DNA from: Senegalia massiliensis
Lineage (GTDB): Bacteria > Bacillota > Clostridia > Tissierellales > SIT17
Length of the DNA: 64,000 bases
Direction of reading: 5' to 3'
Assembly: GCF_900626135.1 (NCBI RefSeq)
Contig: NZ_LR130785.1
Span: forward strand, 1,521,241-1,585,240
Shown here: piece by piece, positions 45,309-55,054 of the stretch
Position numbering within the stretch: position 1 is the first letter of the stretch
Layout of the letters: each line of letters starts with the position of its first letter
Position numbers and translations under genes: made by a program
The notes under the pieces: generated by a model
Databases searched by the model: none
What the model was told of the DNA's origin: nothing
What the model saw: only the letters and a program-made list of their open reading frames with translations

Positions 45309-47096
45309 ATGATTGAAAAATTAGGAAATTTAAGAAGAACTCATATGTGTGGTGAATTAACAAAGGATAATATAGATGAGCAAGTTGTACTTATGGGATG
45401 GGTACAAAAGAGAAGAAATTTAGGTGGGTTAATCTTTGTTGATTTAAGGGATATTACAGGTATTTCACAAATAGTATTTGATAATGAGATTTCTGCTGAA
45501 AGTTTTAAGAAGGCAGATGCAATTAGAAGTGAATATGTTATTGCAATAAAAGGAAAAGTTGTAGAAAGACAATCTAAAAACAAAGAACTTGCTACAGGTG
45601 ATATAGAAGTTTTTGTAAGTGAACTTAAAATATTAGATAAATCAGAAACACCACCTATTTATATAAAAGATAATGATGAAGTATCTGAAAAGATGAGACT
45701 TCAATATAGATTCTTAGATCTTAGAAAATCATATATGCAAAATAATATTAAAATAAGACATAAAACAGCAAAGATTGTTAGGAATTTCTTTGATGAAAAT
45801 AATTTTTTAGAAATAGAAACACCTGTACTTAACAAACCTACTCCAGAAGGAGCAAGAGATTATCTGGTACCAAGTAGAGTTAATCCAGGAAAATTCTATG
45901 CATTACCCCAGTCTCCACAACTTATGAAACAGCTTTTAATGGTTTCTGGTATGGATAGATATTATCAAATAGTAAAATGTTTTAGAGATGAAGATTTGAG
46001 AGCAAATAGACAACCTGAATTTACTCAAATTGATGCAGAAATGTCATTTGTAGATATTGATGATGTTATATCTCTAAATGAAAAACTTATATATAAAATA
46101 TTTAAAGAAATAAAAGGTATAGAAATAGATTTACCTATAAAGAGAATGAAGTATGATGAAGCTATGGAAAGTTATGGTTCAGATAAACCTGATTTACGTT
46201 TTGGATTCAAAATAAAAAACATATCAAATGTTGTTGAAAACTCTGAATTCAAAGTGTTTAGTGGAGCAATAGCTAGTGGTGGAAGTGTAAGAGCTATAAA
46301 TATAAAAGGATATGAAAATGAATTTAGTAGAAAAAAGATTTCTAAACTTGAAAAATATATTAAAACTTATGGTGCAAAAGGACTTGCATGGATTAAAATG
46401 AATGAAGAAGGTATTAGTTCTCCTATATCTAAGTTTTTAAGTGAAAAAGAAATAGAGAAATTGAAACAAGAATTAGATATAGAAAAAGGAGATATAGTTT
46501 TTATAGTTGCAGATAAAGATAAAATAGTTTTTGATTCACTTGGTCATTTGAGAATTGAAGTTGCAAAAACATTAGACCTTATAGATGAAGATATATTTGA
46601 AATGGTTTGGATAACTGATTTCCCACTATTTGAATATGATGAAGAGCAAGATAGATATGTAGCTAAACATCATCCATTTACTCATCCTGTTGATGAAGAT
46701 ATACCATTACTTGAGACTGAACCTGAAAAGGTGAAAGCAAAGGCCTATGATATTGTTATAAATGGTGATGAAATAGCAGGTGGTAGTATAAGGATAAATA
46801 ATACAGAATTACAGCAAAAAATGTTTAGAGCTCTTGGATTTACAGAAGAAGAAGCATGGAAAAAGTTTGGATTTTTACTTGAAGCTTTCAAATATGGAGT
46901 ACCACCACATGGAGGAATAGCATATGGATTTGATAGACTTATAATGCTTCTTACAGGAATGAAAAACATAAGAGATGTTATAGCATTTCCTAAAACACAA
47001 AATGCTACATCCCTTCTTACAGAGGCTCCTACAGAAATATCAAAAGAGCAGCTAAAAGAACTTTCTATACAAGTAGATATGAGTGAATTGAAATAG
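45309..47096 (+). CDS. aspS: Aspartate-tRNA ligase
   Basis: 595 residues, bacterial type: OB-fold anticodon domain with MGWVQKRRNLGGLIFVDLRD, motif 2 FRDEDLRANRQPEFTQIDAE, a GAD insertion and motif 3 YGFDRLIMLLTG. It starts 4 bases after hisS, using its AGGAGG, so the two are translated together and both depend on the T-box. Whether it also charges tRNA-Asn cannot be told by eye. Confidence 0.97.
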   Translation: MIEKLGNLRRTHMCGELTKDNIDEQVVLMGWVQKRRNLGGLIFVDLRDITGISQIVFDNEISAESFKKADAIRSEYVIAIKGKVVERQSKNKELATGDIEVFVSELKILDKSETPPIYIKDNDEVSEKMRLQYRFLDLRKSYMQNNIKIRHKTAKIVRNFFDENNFLEIETPVLNKPTPEGARDYLVPSRVNPGKFYALPQSPQLMKQLLMVSGMDRYYQIVKCFRDEDLRANRQPEFTQIDAEMSFVDIDDVISLNEKLIYKIFKEIKGIEIDLPIKRMKYDEAMESYGSDKPDLRFGFKIKNISNVVENSEFKVFSGAIASGGSVRAINIKGYENEFSRKKISKLEKYIKTYGAKGLAWIKMNEEGISSPISKFLSEKEIEKLKQELDIEKGDIVFIVADKDKIVFDSLGHLRIEVAKTLDLIDEDIFEMVWITDFPLFEYDEEQDRYVAKHHPFTHPVDEDIPLLETEPEKVKAKAYDIVINGDEIAGGSIRINNTELQQKMFRALGFTEEEAWKKFGFLLEAFKYGVPPHGGIAYGFDRLIMLLTGMKNIRDVIAFPKTQNATSLLTEAPTEISKEQLKELSIQVDMSELK

Positions 47097-47147
47097 ATTA
47101 TTCCTTATGGTATCATTAAAGTAAGTATAACGGTAAGGAGGAATAAT

Positions 47148-47570
47148 ATGGATCAAGTTGGTTATGTTGTAGAAGTAAAAGATAATTATGCTGTTGTAGA
47201 TGTAAGAAGAACTAGTGCATGTGGAGATAAATGTTCATCTTGTGGTGGAGGTTGTAATATTCCAGCAATGAGAGTTAATATTAAAAATACAATAAATGCA
47301 AGAGTAGGGAATTTTGTGGAGGTAGAGATGGAAACAAAGAGTTTGATGAAATCTGCATTCATAGCCTATATAATTCCTCTAATAATGCTTATTGCAGGAA
47401 TTTCACTAGGCGTTTATTTCTTTAGTAATTTAGGGTTTCAAAATTATGAAATCTTTGGTGTATTAACAGGTTTAGTTGCTCTAGTTATATCTTATTTTTT
47501 ACTTAGAGTTATTGATAATAATATAAAGAAAAGTAAATCTACAGAGTTAAAACTCGTAAGGGTGATTTAG
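47148..47570 (+). CDS. RseC/SoxR-reducing-system family membrane protein
   Basis: 140 residues. The N-terminal beta domain holds a four-Cys cluster at about residues 25-36 (CGDKCSSCGGGC), then two membrane segments (about 72-92 and 100-118) and a basic tail. RseC family members take part in electron transfer with Rnf-like complexes or in sigma E control in Proteobacteria; in Clostridia the role is unknown. The next gene is a CsoR-like thiol regulator 18 bases away, which suggests a shared redox or sulfur task. AAGGAGG start. Confidence 0.85.
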   Translation: MDQVGYVVEVKDNYAVVDVRRTSACGDKCSSCGGGCNIPAMRVNIKNTINARVGNFVEVEMETKSLMKSAFIAYIIPLIMLIAGISLGVYFFSNLGFQNYEIFGVLTGLVALVISYFLLRVIDNNIKKSKSTELKLVRVI

Positions 47571-47588
47571 CTTATGGAGGAATTTAAT

Positions 47589-47861
47589 ATGAAAGATATA
47601 GATACTAAAAAGAGTTCCATAACAAGACTTAGAAAAATAGAAGGTCAGATAAAAGGAATTCAAAAAATGGTAGAAGAAGATAAGTATTGTGCTGATATAC
47701 TTACTCAAATTGTAGCTGCAAAATCTGCACTTAACAAAGTAGGTGGTATAATTTTAGAAAATTATACTAAAAACTGTATTAAAAAAGATATAATAGAAGG
47801 TAAAGATAGTGAAGAAGCTATACAAAATCTAATAAATATAATTATAAAATATAATCATTAA
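47589..47861 (+). CDS. CsoR-family metal- or persulfide-responsive repressor
   Basis: 90 residues from ATG 47589 (GGAGG at 47576-47580; an ATG at 47574 overlaps that site). The all-helical DUF156 fold with RLRKIEGQIKGIQKMVEED. Cys34 and Cys63 match Cys36 and Cys65 of CsoR, but the copper-ligand His61 position is Tyr59. Without the His it is unlikely to sense Cu(I) in the usual way; a dithiol, persulfide-sensing (CstR-like) role is possible. No target operator is obvious by eye. Confidence 0.85.
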   Translation: MKDIDTKKSSITRLRKIEGQIKGIQKMVEEDKYCADILTQIVAAKSALNKVGGIILENYTKNCIKKDIIEGKDSEEAIQNLINIIIKYNH

Positions 47862-47895
47862 AAAATTGCTATCCTAATCTAGGATAGCAATTTTT
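47861..47895. terminator. Bidirectional terminator between the CsoR-like and ThrE genes
   Basis: AAAAATTGCTATCCTA / TAGGATAGCAATTTTT, 16-bp perfect stem, 3-base loop, with A and T ends for both directions. Confidence 0.88.
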
Positions 47896-48349
47896 ATTTA
47901 TATAATTTTTTAGTTCTAGATTCTCTAATTATTTTAGCAGTTGAAATAGAAATTATTATTGCAGAAGCAATAGCTGCAGCAATAAATATAGTCTCACTTC
48001 CTATTTCTGCTGCATCAATAAACCTTTTTTCTGTAACTGCAAGCATAGTATAATACATACCTGACCCTGGAACAAGTGGAACGATTCCTGGAATTATAAA
48101 CACTGTAGCAGGTTTTTTGAATCTCCTAGCAAAAAACTCACCTAATATACCTACACTTAAAGCTCCAAAGAAAGAGCCCATTACAGGTGAATTTAGATGT
48201 TCAACAAATATGATGTAAATTATCCAACCAACAGCACCATTTATGCCAGATTTTACAATAGAATCTCTTGATATATTAAAAATAATTGAAAATCCTACTG
48301 TAGAAATGAAAGCAAATATAAAATGTTTAAAATAAAGCATTAATTGCAC
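47894..48349 (-). CDS. Threonine/serine exporter, small subunit (ThrE C-terminal type)
   Basis: 151 residues, about five membrane segments, DUF3815/ThrE_2 type with VEHLNSPVMGSFFGALSVGI (about 47-66) and IVPLVPGSGMYYTMLA (about 87-102). Forms, with the upstream gene, the two halves of a ThrE exporter. It begins inside the previous gene, with an overlap of 23 bases on the minus strand, which implies coupling. Confidence 0.88.
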   Translation of the reverse strand: MQLMLYFKHFIFAFISTVGFSIIFNISRDSIVKSGINGAVGWIIYIIFVEHLNSPVMGSFFGALSVGILGEFFARRFKKPATVFIIPGIVPLVPGSGMYYTMLAVTEKRFIDAAEIGSETIFIAAAIASAIIISISTAKIIRESRTKKLYK

Positions 48350-49133
48350 TCCTTATACTGTCTATATCTCCGAATGTATTAATTACCATCCTAAGTGTTA
48401 CTCCAACTCCCAAAGCTATGGCAAGGGCTATTATAGTAGCTTCTACTGCTCGAGATATACCTGATACAAAATCACCAGAGATTGAGTCTCTAATTGCATT
48501 TGTAATTGCTACTCCAGGTACTAATAACATAAGTGATCCTATTATAACATTATTTATATTGTTTCCAATATTAAAGCTATATAAAATAACTGAAAATAAA
48601 GTAACAAATATACCGCCTATAACATTTGATAGAAAAAAAGTTATAGGGAGTTTTTTTATAAAATCTAATAATATAACTAATGATGTACTAGTAATAAATG
48701 AAGCTATAAAATCAAATAAATTACCTCCAAACATTAGGGTAAAGAAACTTCCAGCAAGACCTCCAAATAAATATCTTAAATTATTTTTATAAGGGTCTAA
48801 CTTATCTATCAAAGTCAATGTTTTGATTCCTTCAGAAATTGACATATTTGTAGATACAAACTTTCTTGAGAAATCATTGACCTTTTCAATTTTATGAAGA
48901 TCAATTGATATAGAATTAATCCTTTTAATATAAGAAAATAATTCATCATTATGTTCAACAGATAAGAATATACCAGTAGGAGTTACAAATGTTTCTACAA
49001 AATCTATATTTCTAGACTTACATATTCTTGTTATTGTATCTTCAACTCTATATGTTTCAGCACCATTACGGAGCATTATTTTCCCTGCGAGAATTGATAA
49101 TATTAATAAATTTTTTATTTCACTTTTTTCCAT
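48327..49133 (-). CDS. Threonine/serine exporter, large subunit (ThrE N-terminal type)
   Basis: 268 residues, DUF1212/ThrE type: GKIMLRNGAETYRVEDTI (about 16-33), a soluble stretch with VETFVTPTGIFLS, then five membrane segments including LMLLVPGVAITNAIRDSISG. Exports threonine and serine in related systems. Transcribed away from glyA, which makes or uses serine; a shared serine-glycine theme is possible. Confidence 0.9.
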   Translation of the reverse strand: MEKSEIKNLLILSILAGKIMLRNGAETYRVEDTITRICKSRNIDFVETFVTPTGIFLSVEHNDELFSYIKRINSISIDLHKIEKVNDFSRKFVSTNMSISEGIKTLTLIDKLDPYKNNLRYLFGGLAGSFFTLMFGGNLFDFIASFITSTSLVILLDFIKKLPITFFLSNVIGGIFVTLFSVILYSFNIGNNINNVIIGSLMLLVPGVAITNAIRDSISGDFVSGISRAVEATIIALAIALGVGVTLRMVINTFGDIDSIRSAINALF

Positions 49134-49218
49134 CTAATCACCTTTATACAATGGATTTTTTAAATACCACATTTATTATATTATTATAACATCTATCAAA
49201 TAATAAACAATAAAATAT

Positions 49219-49247
49219 TTGACTAATACTTTTTTTTTGTTTATTAT
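49219..49247 (+). promoter_or_regulatory. Sigma A promoter of glyA
   Basis: TTGACT at 49219-49224, 17 bases, TATTAT at 49242-49247. Ten of twelve consensus positions, 31 bases before the glyA start. Confidence 0.75.
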
Positions 49248-49278
49248 TAAAGTAAACTAGAAGAAAGGTGATGATGAA

Positions 49279-50517
49279 TTGAAAAATCTTGAAAAGCATG
49301 ATGAGGAACTATTTAATATTATAAACAAAGAGTACAAAAGACAAAAAGAAGGACTTGAGTTAATAGCATCAGAAAATTATGTAACAGATTCAGTTTTAGA
49401 AGCTGCAGGAAGTATACTTACAAATAAATATGCAGAAGGATACCCTGGAAAACGATATTATGCTGGATGTGAATTTGTAGACCAAGCTGAGGATTTAGCT
49501 CGTGAAAGACTTAAAGAACTCTTTGGAGCAGATCATGTAAATGTTCAACCACATTCTGGTTCAAATGCAAACTTAGGGGTTTATTTCAGTATACTTGAAC
49601 CTGGAGATACAGTTTTAGGTATGAATTTATCTCATGGTGGACACTTAACTCATGGTAGTCCTGTAAATATTTCTGGAACATATTATAATTTCATTTCCTA
49701 TGGAGTAAATAAAGATACTCATAAAATAGATTATGATGAAGTTTTAAATATAGCAAAAGAAAATAAACCAAAATTAATAGTTGCAGGAGCAAGTGCTTAC
49801 CCAAGAGAGATAGATTTTTCAAAGTTTAGAGATATTGCTGATGAAGTTGGGGCATATTTAATGGTTGATATGGCACATATAGCAGGACTTGTAGCAGCAG
49901 GTCTTCATATGAATCCAGTAGAATATGCTGATTTTGTAACTACTACAACTCATAAAACATTAAGAGGACCTCGTGGTGGAGCTATACTTTGCAAATCAGA
50001 ATATGCAAAAAAAGTTGATAAAGCCATATTCCCTGGTATACAAGGTGGACCACTTATGCATATTATAGCTGCAAAGGCAGTGGCATTTAAAGAAGCTCTA
50101 AGTGATGATTTTAAAGATTATCAAAAACAAGTTATAAGTAATGCTAAAGCTTTAGCAAAAGGATTAGTTGATAGAGGACTAACACTTGTTTCAGGTGGAA
50201 CAGATAATCACTTAATTTTAATAGATGCAAAAGCTAATGGGTTAACAGGAAAAGAAGCAGAAAAGCTACTTACTGATGTTGATATTACAGTAAACAAAAA
50301 TACTATACCATTTGATAAAGAATCACCTTTTGTAACTAGTGGAGTAAGAATTGGTACTCCTGCTGTTACAACAAGAAATATGAAAGAAGAAGAGATGGAT
50401 ATAATAGCAGATATTATTTATAGAGCTATAACTAAAAAGGATGATCCAGAAAAACTTAAAAAGGAAGTACATGAACTTACAGCTAAATTTGATTTACCAT
50501 CAAGAGTGCTTATATAG
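49279..50517 (+). CDS. glyA: Serine hydroxymethyltransferase
   Basis: 412 residues from TTG, behind [26 protein letters not shown], the [15 protein letters not shown] block, [12 protein letters not shown] and the PLP lysine in [13 protein letters not shown]. Makes glycine and methylene-tetrahydrofolate from serine. Its own promoter and a terminator at its stop codon; no glycine riboswitch is visible. Confidence 0.97.
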   Translation: MKNLEKHDEELFNIINKEYKRQKEGLELIASENYVTDSVLEAAGSILTNKYAEGYPGKRYYAGCEFVDQAEDLARERLKELFGADHVNVQPHSGSNANLGVYFSILEPGDTVLGMNLSHGGHLTHGSPVNISGTYYNFISYGVNKDTHKIDYDEVLNIAKENKPKLIVAGASAYPREIDFSKFRDIADEVGAYLMVDMAHIAGLVAAGLHMNPVEYADFVTTTTHKTLRGPRGGAILCKSEYAKKVDKAIFPGIQGGPLMHIIAAKAVAFKEALSDDFKDYQKQVISNAKALAKGLVDRGLTLVSGGTDNHLILIDAKANGLTGKEAEKLLTDVDITVNKNTIPFDKESPFVTSGVRIGTPAVTTRNMKEEEMDIIADIIYRAITKKDDPEKLKKEVHELTAKFDLPSRVLI

Positions 50518-50528
50518 CACTCTTTTTT
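50502..50528 (+). terminator. Terminator after glyA
   Basis: AAGAGTGC and GCACTCTT, 7-base loop, then a T run. The left arm and loop contain the last glyA codons and stop. Confidence 0.88.
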
Positions 50529-50584
50529 TCTTGATTTTTGTGAAATATAATGATAGTATACCTAAGTATGATAGGAAAATATAA

Positions 50585-50609
50585 GGTATTGTGGTATAAT
50601 ATTAATACC
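50585..50609 (+). promoter_or_regulatory. Extended -10 promoter inside an inverted repeat, upstream of the DUF512 gene
   Basis: TGGTATAAT (50592-50600) is an extended -10. It is bracketed by GGTATT (50585-50590) and AATACC (50604-50609), an inverted repeat that could be an operator. 36 bases before the ATG. Confidence 0.45.
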
Positions 50610-50635
50610 AGGTACTAATTAGGAAGGACAAAATA

Positions 50636-51958
50636 ATGGAATTACGTAATATTGATGATAATATAAATATAATAGAACATGTAAAAGAAAATAGTATAGC
50701 AGAGGAACTTGATGTAGAAGTTGGTGATATACTTATTTCTATCAATAATAATGAAATAAAAGATATTATTGATTATAAATTCCATATAGCAGATGATTAT
50801 ATAGTTGTAACAATAAAAAAGTCAAATGGTGAAATATGGGATTTAGAAATAGAAAAAGAATATGATGAAGATTTAGGCATAGAATTTTCTAATTCATTGA
50901 TTGACAAAGCAAAAAGATGTAGAAATAATTGTATGTTTTGTTTTATTGATCAATTGCCTGAAAATATGAGAGAGACATTATATTTTAAAGATGATGATTC
51001 TAGGTTATCATTTTTACAAGGCAATTTTATTACTCTTACTAATATGAGTGATGAAGAAATAAATAGAATAATAAGATATAGAATTAGTCCTATAAATATA
51101 TCTGTTCATACTACAAATAAAGAATTAAGAAAGCAGATGTTAAATAATAAAAATGCAGGCAAATTATATAATATATTAAAGAGATTTAATGAAGCAAATA
51201 TAAAGATGAATGCACAAATTGTTTTAATACATGGAATAAATGATGGAATAGAGCTTGAAAAAACTCTTGATGATTTATCAAAACTTTATCCAAATATTGA
51301 AAGTGTGGCAGTTGTACCTGTAGGTATTACAAAGCATAGAGCAGGATTGAAAGAAATAGATAGTTATGATAAAGAAAAATCTATAAAACTTTTAAAGGAA
51401 ATAAGTAGCTATCAAAGAAAATATTTAGATAAATTTGGAAGTAGGTTTATATTTGCATCAGATGAATTTTATGTTTTAGCTGATTTGGATTTACCTAGCT
51501 ATGAAGATTATGAAGGGTTTCCTCAAATAGAAAATGGAGTAGGATTGCTTCGAGATTTTGAATCTAGTATAGAAAATGAATTAAAAAATATGACTAATAT
51601 AAATGTAAATAAAACAGTACTACTTGCAACTGGAACTCTTGCATATGATTTTATGAAGAGAATTGCTAAAATAATAAGTGAGAATATTTCTGGATTAAAA
51701 ATTAAGGTTATTGAAGTTAAAAATGACTTTTTTGGTCATACTATTACTGTTTCAGGTTTAGTTACCGGAAAAGATTTACTTAAGAATGTTATAAATGAAG
51801 AATTTGATGAACTTGTTATACCTGAATCAATGCTAAGAAGTGGAGAACAAGTATTTTTAGATGATTTAACTGTTAGTGATATAAAAAGCAAAATACAAAA
51901 AGATATACGTATATCTAAAGTAAATGGAAAAGATTTTATAAATACATTAATAAATTAG
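50636..51958 (+). CDS. DUF512 radical SAM protein with N-terminal PDZ domain
   Basis: 440 residues. PDZ-like start ([20 protein letters not shown] at about 21-40), then a radical SAM-type Cys cluster [14 protein letters not shown] (about 98-111), and a C-terminal DUF512 domain with [11 protein letters not shown] and [20 protein letters not shown]03279 family; conserved in Clostridia and cyanobacteria next to der, with no known reaction. AAGGA start. Confidence 0.92.
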   Translation: MELRNIDDNINIIEHVKENSIAEELDVEVGDILISINNNEIKDIIDYKFHIADDYIVVTIKKSNGEIWDLEIEKEYDEDLGIEFSNSLIDKAKRCRNNCMFCFIDQLPENMRETLYFKDDDSRLSFLQGNFITLTNMSDEEINRIIRYRISPINISVHTTNKELRKQMLNNKNAGKLYNILKRFNEANIKMNAQIVLIHGINDGIELEKTLDDLSKLYPNIESVAVVPVGITKHRAGLKEIDSYDKEKSIKLLKEISSYQRKYLDKFGSRFIFASDEFYVLADLDLPSYEDYEGFPQIENGVGLLRDFESSIENELKNMTNINVNKTVLLATGTLAYDFMKRIAKIISENISGLKIKVIEVKNDFFGHTITVSGLVTGKDLLKNVINEEFDELVIPESMLRSGEQVFLDDLTVSDIKSKIQKDIRISKVNGKDFINTLIN

Positions 51959-51968
51959 AGGTGATGAT

Positions 51969-53285
51969 ATGGGAAGACCGATACTTGCTATAGTTGGAAG
52001 ACCAAATGTAGGTAAATCGACTTTGTTTAACAGAATTGCAGGAAAGAGAATATCAATAGTAGAAGATGAGCCAGGAGTTACAAGAGATAGAATATATGCT
52101 GAAGGTGAATGGCTAAATAATTATTTTAATATGATAGATACTGGAGGTATAGAACCAAATAGTGAAGATATTATTTTATCTCAAATGCGTACGCAAGCTG
52201 AAATTGCAATAGAAACAGCAGATGTAATACTTTTTATGGTAGATGGGAAAGAAGGTTTAACTTCTACAGATAGAGAAGTTGCAAATATGCTTAGAAAATC
52301 TAATAGAAAGGTTATATTAGTAGCTAATAAAGTTGATTCTCATACACCTCCTAATACTATATATGAATTTTATGAATTAGGGTTATCAGAACCAATAATG
52401 ATATCTGCAAGTCATGGATATGGTATAGGAGATTTACTAGATGAAGTTATATCTAATTTTCCAGATGATAAAGATACTGGATATGAAGAAGATATAACTA
52501 AAGTAGCAGTTATAGGAAAACCAAATGCAGGGAAGAGCTCTCTTATAAATAAAATTTTAGGAGAAGATAGAGTAATTGTAAGTGACATTCCAGGCACTAC
52601 AAGAGATGCTATTGATACCCCTTTTAATGTGGGAGATGAAAAATATGTTTTCATTGATACTGCTGGAATGAGAAAAAAAAGAAAGATAACTGAGAATATT
52701 GAAAGGTATAGCGTTGTAAGGGCTCTTACAGCAATTGAAAGATCAGATGTTTGTTTAATTGTGATTGACGCTGAAGAAGGAGTTACAGAGCAGGATAAAA
52801 AAATAGCTGGTTATGCACATGACAATGGTAGAGCATCTATAATTTTAGTCAATAAATGGGACTTAATAGAAAAAGAAGATAAAACTTATTTGAAATTTGA
52901 AAAAGAAGTTAGAGAAGGGCTACCATTTATGACTTATGCACCAATATTACTTGTATCTGCTTTAACAGGAAAGAGAATAAATAGAATTCTTGATTTAATT
53001 AAAGTTGTATCAAATAACCACTCTATGAGAATAAAAACTGGAGTATTAAATGATATAGTTGGTGAAGCTATACTTATGAATCAACCGCCTTCTGATAAAG
53101 GAAGGAGACTTAAGATATTTTATGCAACACAGGCTGCATCAAAGCCACCTAAATTCATAATTTTTGTAAATGATAAAGAATTAATGCACTTTTCATATGC
53201 TAGATATTTAGAAAATCAATTGAGAGCTTCTTTTGGATTAGAGGGTACACCTATTCTATTTGAATTTAGAGAAAGGGGGAAATAA
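51969..53285 (+). CDS. der: Ribosome biogenesis GTPase Der (EngA)
   Basis: 438 residues with two G domains: [12 protein letters not shown] (about 9-20) and [12 protein letters not shown] (about 185-196), G3 DTGGI and DTAGM, and a C-terminal KH-like domain ending with FEFRERGK. Needed for 50S assembly. AGAGGTGATG start. Its last bases hold the ribosome site of plsY. Confidence 0.97.
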   Translation: MGRPILAIVGRPNVGKSTLFNRIAGKRISIVEDEPGVTRDRIYAEGEWLNNYFNMIDTGGIEPNSEDIILSQMRTQAEIAIETADVILFMVDGKEGLTSTDREVANMLRKSNRKVILVANKVDSHTPPNTIYEFYELGLSEPIMISASHGYGIGDLLDEVISNFPDDKDTGYEEDITKVAVIGKPNAGKSSLINKILGEDRVIVSDIPGTTRDAIDTPFNVGDEKYVFIDTAGMRKKRKITENIERYSVVRALTAIERSDVCLIVIDAEEGVTEQDKKIAGYAHDNGRASIILVNKWDLIEKEDKTYLKFEKEVREGLPFMTYAPILLVSALTGKRINRILDLIKVVSNNHSMRIKTGVLNDIVGEAILMNQPPSDKGRRLKIFYATQAASKPPKFIIFVNDKELMHFSYARYLENQLRASFGLEGTPILFEFRERGK

Positions 53286-53286
53286 T

Positions 53287-53886
53287 TTGATAGATATCCT
53301 TTTAGTAGCCCTAATAGCATATGCAATTGGTAATTTTTCCACATCTTATATTTTAGGTAAATTAATTAAAAGAACTGATATTAGAACAAAAGGTAGTGGA
53401 AATGCTGGGGCTACAAATGCTTTAAGGGTTTTTGGTAAAAAGTTTGCCATTATAACTTTTATTTTTGATGCTCTAAAAGGAGTTATAGCAGTTATAATAG
53501 GTGAAATGCTACTTGGAGATACTGGAGGACTAATAGCAGGATTATTTGCAGTAATAGGACATGATTTTCCTATTGTACTTAAATTCAAAGGTGGTAAAGG
53601 AATTGCAACAACAATTGGTGCTGCAACTTTTATACATCCTATACCTGCTTTAATTGCAATAATAATAGGAATAATAATAATAATAAAAACTAGATATGTA
53701 TCTCTTGGTTCTGTTTCTGCTATATCATTAGTACCTTTTATAGGATTAATTATAATACGGCCCTTTAATTTAGAATATATTTTATTCTTGACAGCATTAG
53801 CATTATTAGCGATAATTAGACATAAATCTAATATAAAAAGACTACTAAATGGATGTGAATCCAAAATAGGACAAAAAGCAAAATAG
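53287..53886 (+). CDS. plsY: Acyl-phosphate glycerol-3-phosphate acyltransferase
   Basis: 199 residues from TTG 53287; the AAAGGGGG at the end of der lies just before it, whereas earlier in-frame starts fall inside der. Five or so membrane segments with the three family motifs: RTKGSGNAGATNALR, KFKGGKGIATTIG and a third loop IRHKSNIKRLLNG. First acylation of phospholipid synthesis. Directly followed by gpsA, which supplies glycerol-3-phosphate. Confidence 0.95.
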   Translation: MIDILLVALIAYAIGNFSTSYILGKLIKRTDIRTKGSGNAGATNALRVFGKKFAIITFIFDALKGVIAVIIGEMLLGDTGGLIAGLFAVIGHDFPIVLKFKGGKGIATTIGAATFIHPIPALIAIIIGIIIIIKTRYVSLGSVSAISLVPFIGLIIIRPFNLEYILFLTALALLAIIRHKSNIKRLLNGCESKIGQKAK

Positions 53887-53896
53887 GAGGATTTAT

Positions 53897-54898
53897 ATGA
53901 GTCAAAGTATAGGTGTATTAGGAGGCGGAAGTTGGGGTACTGCTCTTAGTATATTGTTAGCTAAAAAAGGTGTAGAAGTTGATTTATGGGTTAGAAATGA
54001 AGAAAAAGCTTTACAAATGAATGAGTCTAGAGAAAATATTCAGTATTTACCTGGAGTAATTCTTCCTAATAATATAAATATAACTTCTAGTATTGATAAA
54101 ACAATAAAAGATAAAGATATTTTATTATTAGCAGTACCAACTCAAGCAGTTAGAAATACTATTGAAAAAATAAAACATGATATAAAACCTGGTCAAATAA
54201 TAGTTAATGTGGCAAAAGGTATAGAGGTAGGTACACTTTATAGAATTTCAGAAATTGTTGAAGAATTAGTACCTAATTCTAAATATGCTGTATTATCAGG
54301 ACCATCTCATGCAGAAGAAGTTGCAAAAGACATTCCTACTGCTATAGTAGTAGCTTCTAAATATGAAGATGTAGGATTATATGTACAAGAATTTTTTATG
54401 ACTCCTAAATTTAGGGTGTATACAAATGAAGATGTTATAGGTGTAGAACTTGGCGGAGCTCTTAAAAATGTAATAGCACTTGGAGCAGGTATATCAGATG
54501 GGCTTGGATATGGAGACAATACTAAAGCTGCTCTTATGAATAGAGGAATAATCGAAATAGCAAGACTTGGTGAAAAAATGGGAGCAAATTCTATGACTTT
54601 TGCTGGACTTTCTGGAATTGGCGATTTAATAGTAACTTGCACAAGTATGCATAGTAGGAATAGAAGGGCTGGTATAAAAATTGGAGAAGGTCATTCAATG
54701 GAAGAAGCAAGTCGTATAGTTGGAATGGTAGTTGAAGGTATTAAAACTTCTAAATCAGCATATAGTTTAGCAAAGAAACTAGATGTTGAAATGCCTATAA
54801 TAAATGCAATATATGAAGTTTTATATAAAGGAAAAGATGTAAAAAATTCTGTAATAAATTTAATGCTTAGAGATAAAACTCATGAAGTAGAGATGTAG
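53897..54898 (+). CDS. gpsA: NAD(P)-dependent glycerol-3-phosphate dehydrogenase
   Basis: 333 residues. NAD(P) motif GVLGGGSWGTALSILL, LSGPSHAEEVAKDIPTA, catalytic Lys in GGALKNVIALGAGISDGLG, and GLSGIGDLIVTC. Produces glycerol-3-phosphate for PlsY. AGGAGG start; ends with a perfect 42-base palindrome. Confidence 0.97.
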   Translation: MSQSIGVLGGGSWGTALSILLAKKGVEVDLWVRNEEKALQMNESRENIQYLPGVILPNNINITSSIDKTIKDKDILLLAVPTQAVRNTIEKIKHDIKPGQIIVNVAKGIEVGTLYRISEIVEELVPNSKYAVLSGPSHAEEVAKDIPTAIVVASKYEDVGLYVQEFFMTPKFRVYTNEDVIGVELGGALKNVIALGAGISDGLGYGDNTKAALMNRGIIEIARLGEKMGANSMTFAGLSGIGDLIVTCTSMHSRNRRAGIKIGEGHSMEEASRIVGMVVEGIKTSKSAYSLAKKLDVEMPIINAIYEVLYKGKDVKNSVINLMLRDKTHEVEM

Positions 54899-54911
54899 AT
54901 AAATAGATTTT

Positions 54912-54956
54912 AAAAATGTTTAAAGTATTCAATTGAATACTTTAAACATTTTTTTA
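54912..54956 (+). terminator. Terminator after gpsA, 21-bp perfect arms
   Basis: Perfect palindrome 54912-54953 (core AGTATTCAATTGAATACT) followed by more T. Separates the der-plsY-gpsA unit from spoIVA. Confidence 0.9.
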
Positions 54957-54973
54957 TATTTTTTTTAAAGCTT

Positions 54974-55005
54974 GTAATATTATCGGTACAACTTCAATAT
55001 ATATA
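54974..55005 (+). promoter_or_regulatory. Possible sigma E promoter of spoIVA
   Basis: GTAATATT at 54974-54981 and TATATACT at 54998-55005 with 16 bases between resemble the mother-cell sigma E pattern (ATATT, CATACANT). spoIVA is sigma E-controlled in Bacillus. The -10 match is weak. Confidence 0.35.
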
Positions 55006-55054
55006 CTTTAAGAAGATATATGATTTTGTTTAATTTATAAAGGAGGCGACGTTA

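Noticed and set aside
53346-53864. A 172-codon minus-strand frame opposite plsY
   Set aside because: plsY has all its family motifs on the plus strand; the reverse frame has no start signal and its composition mirrors plsY.
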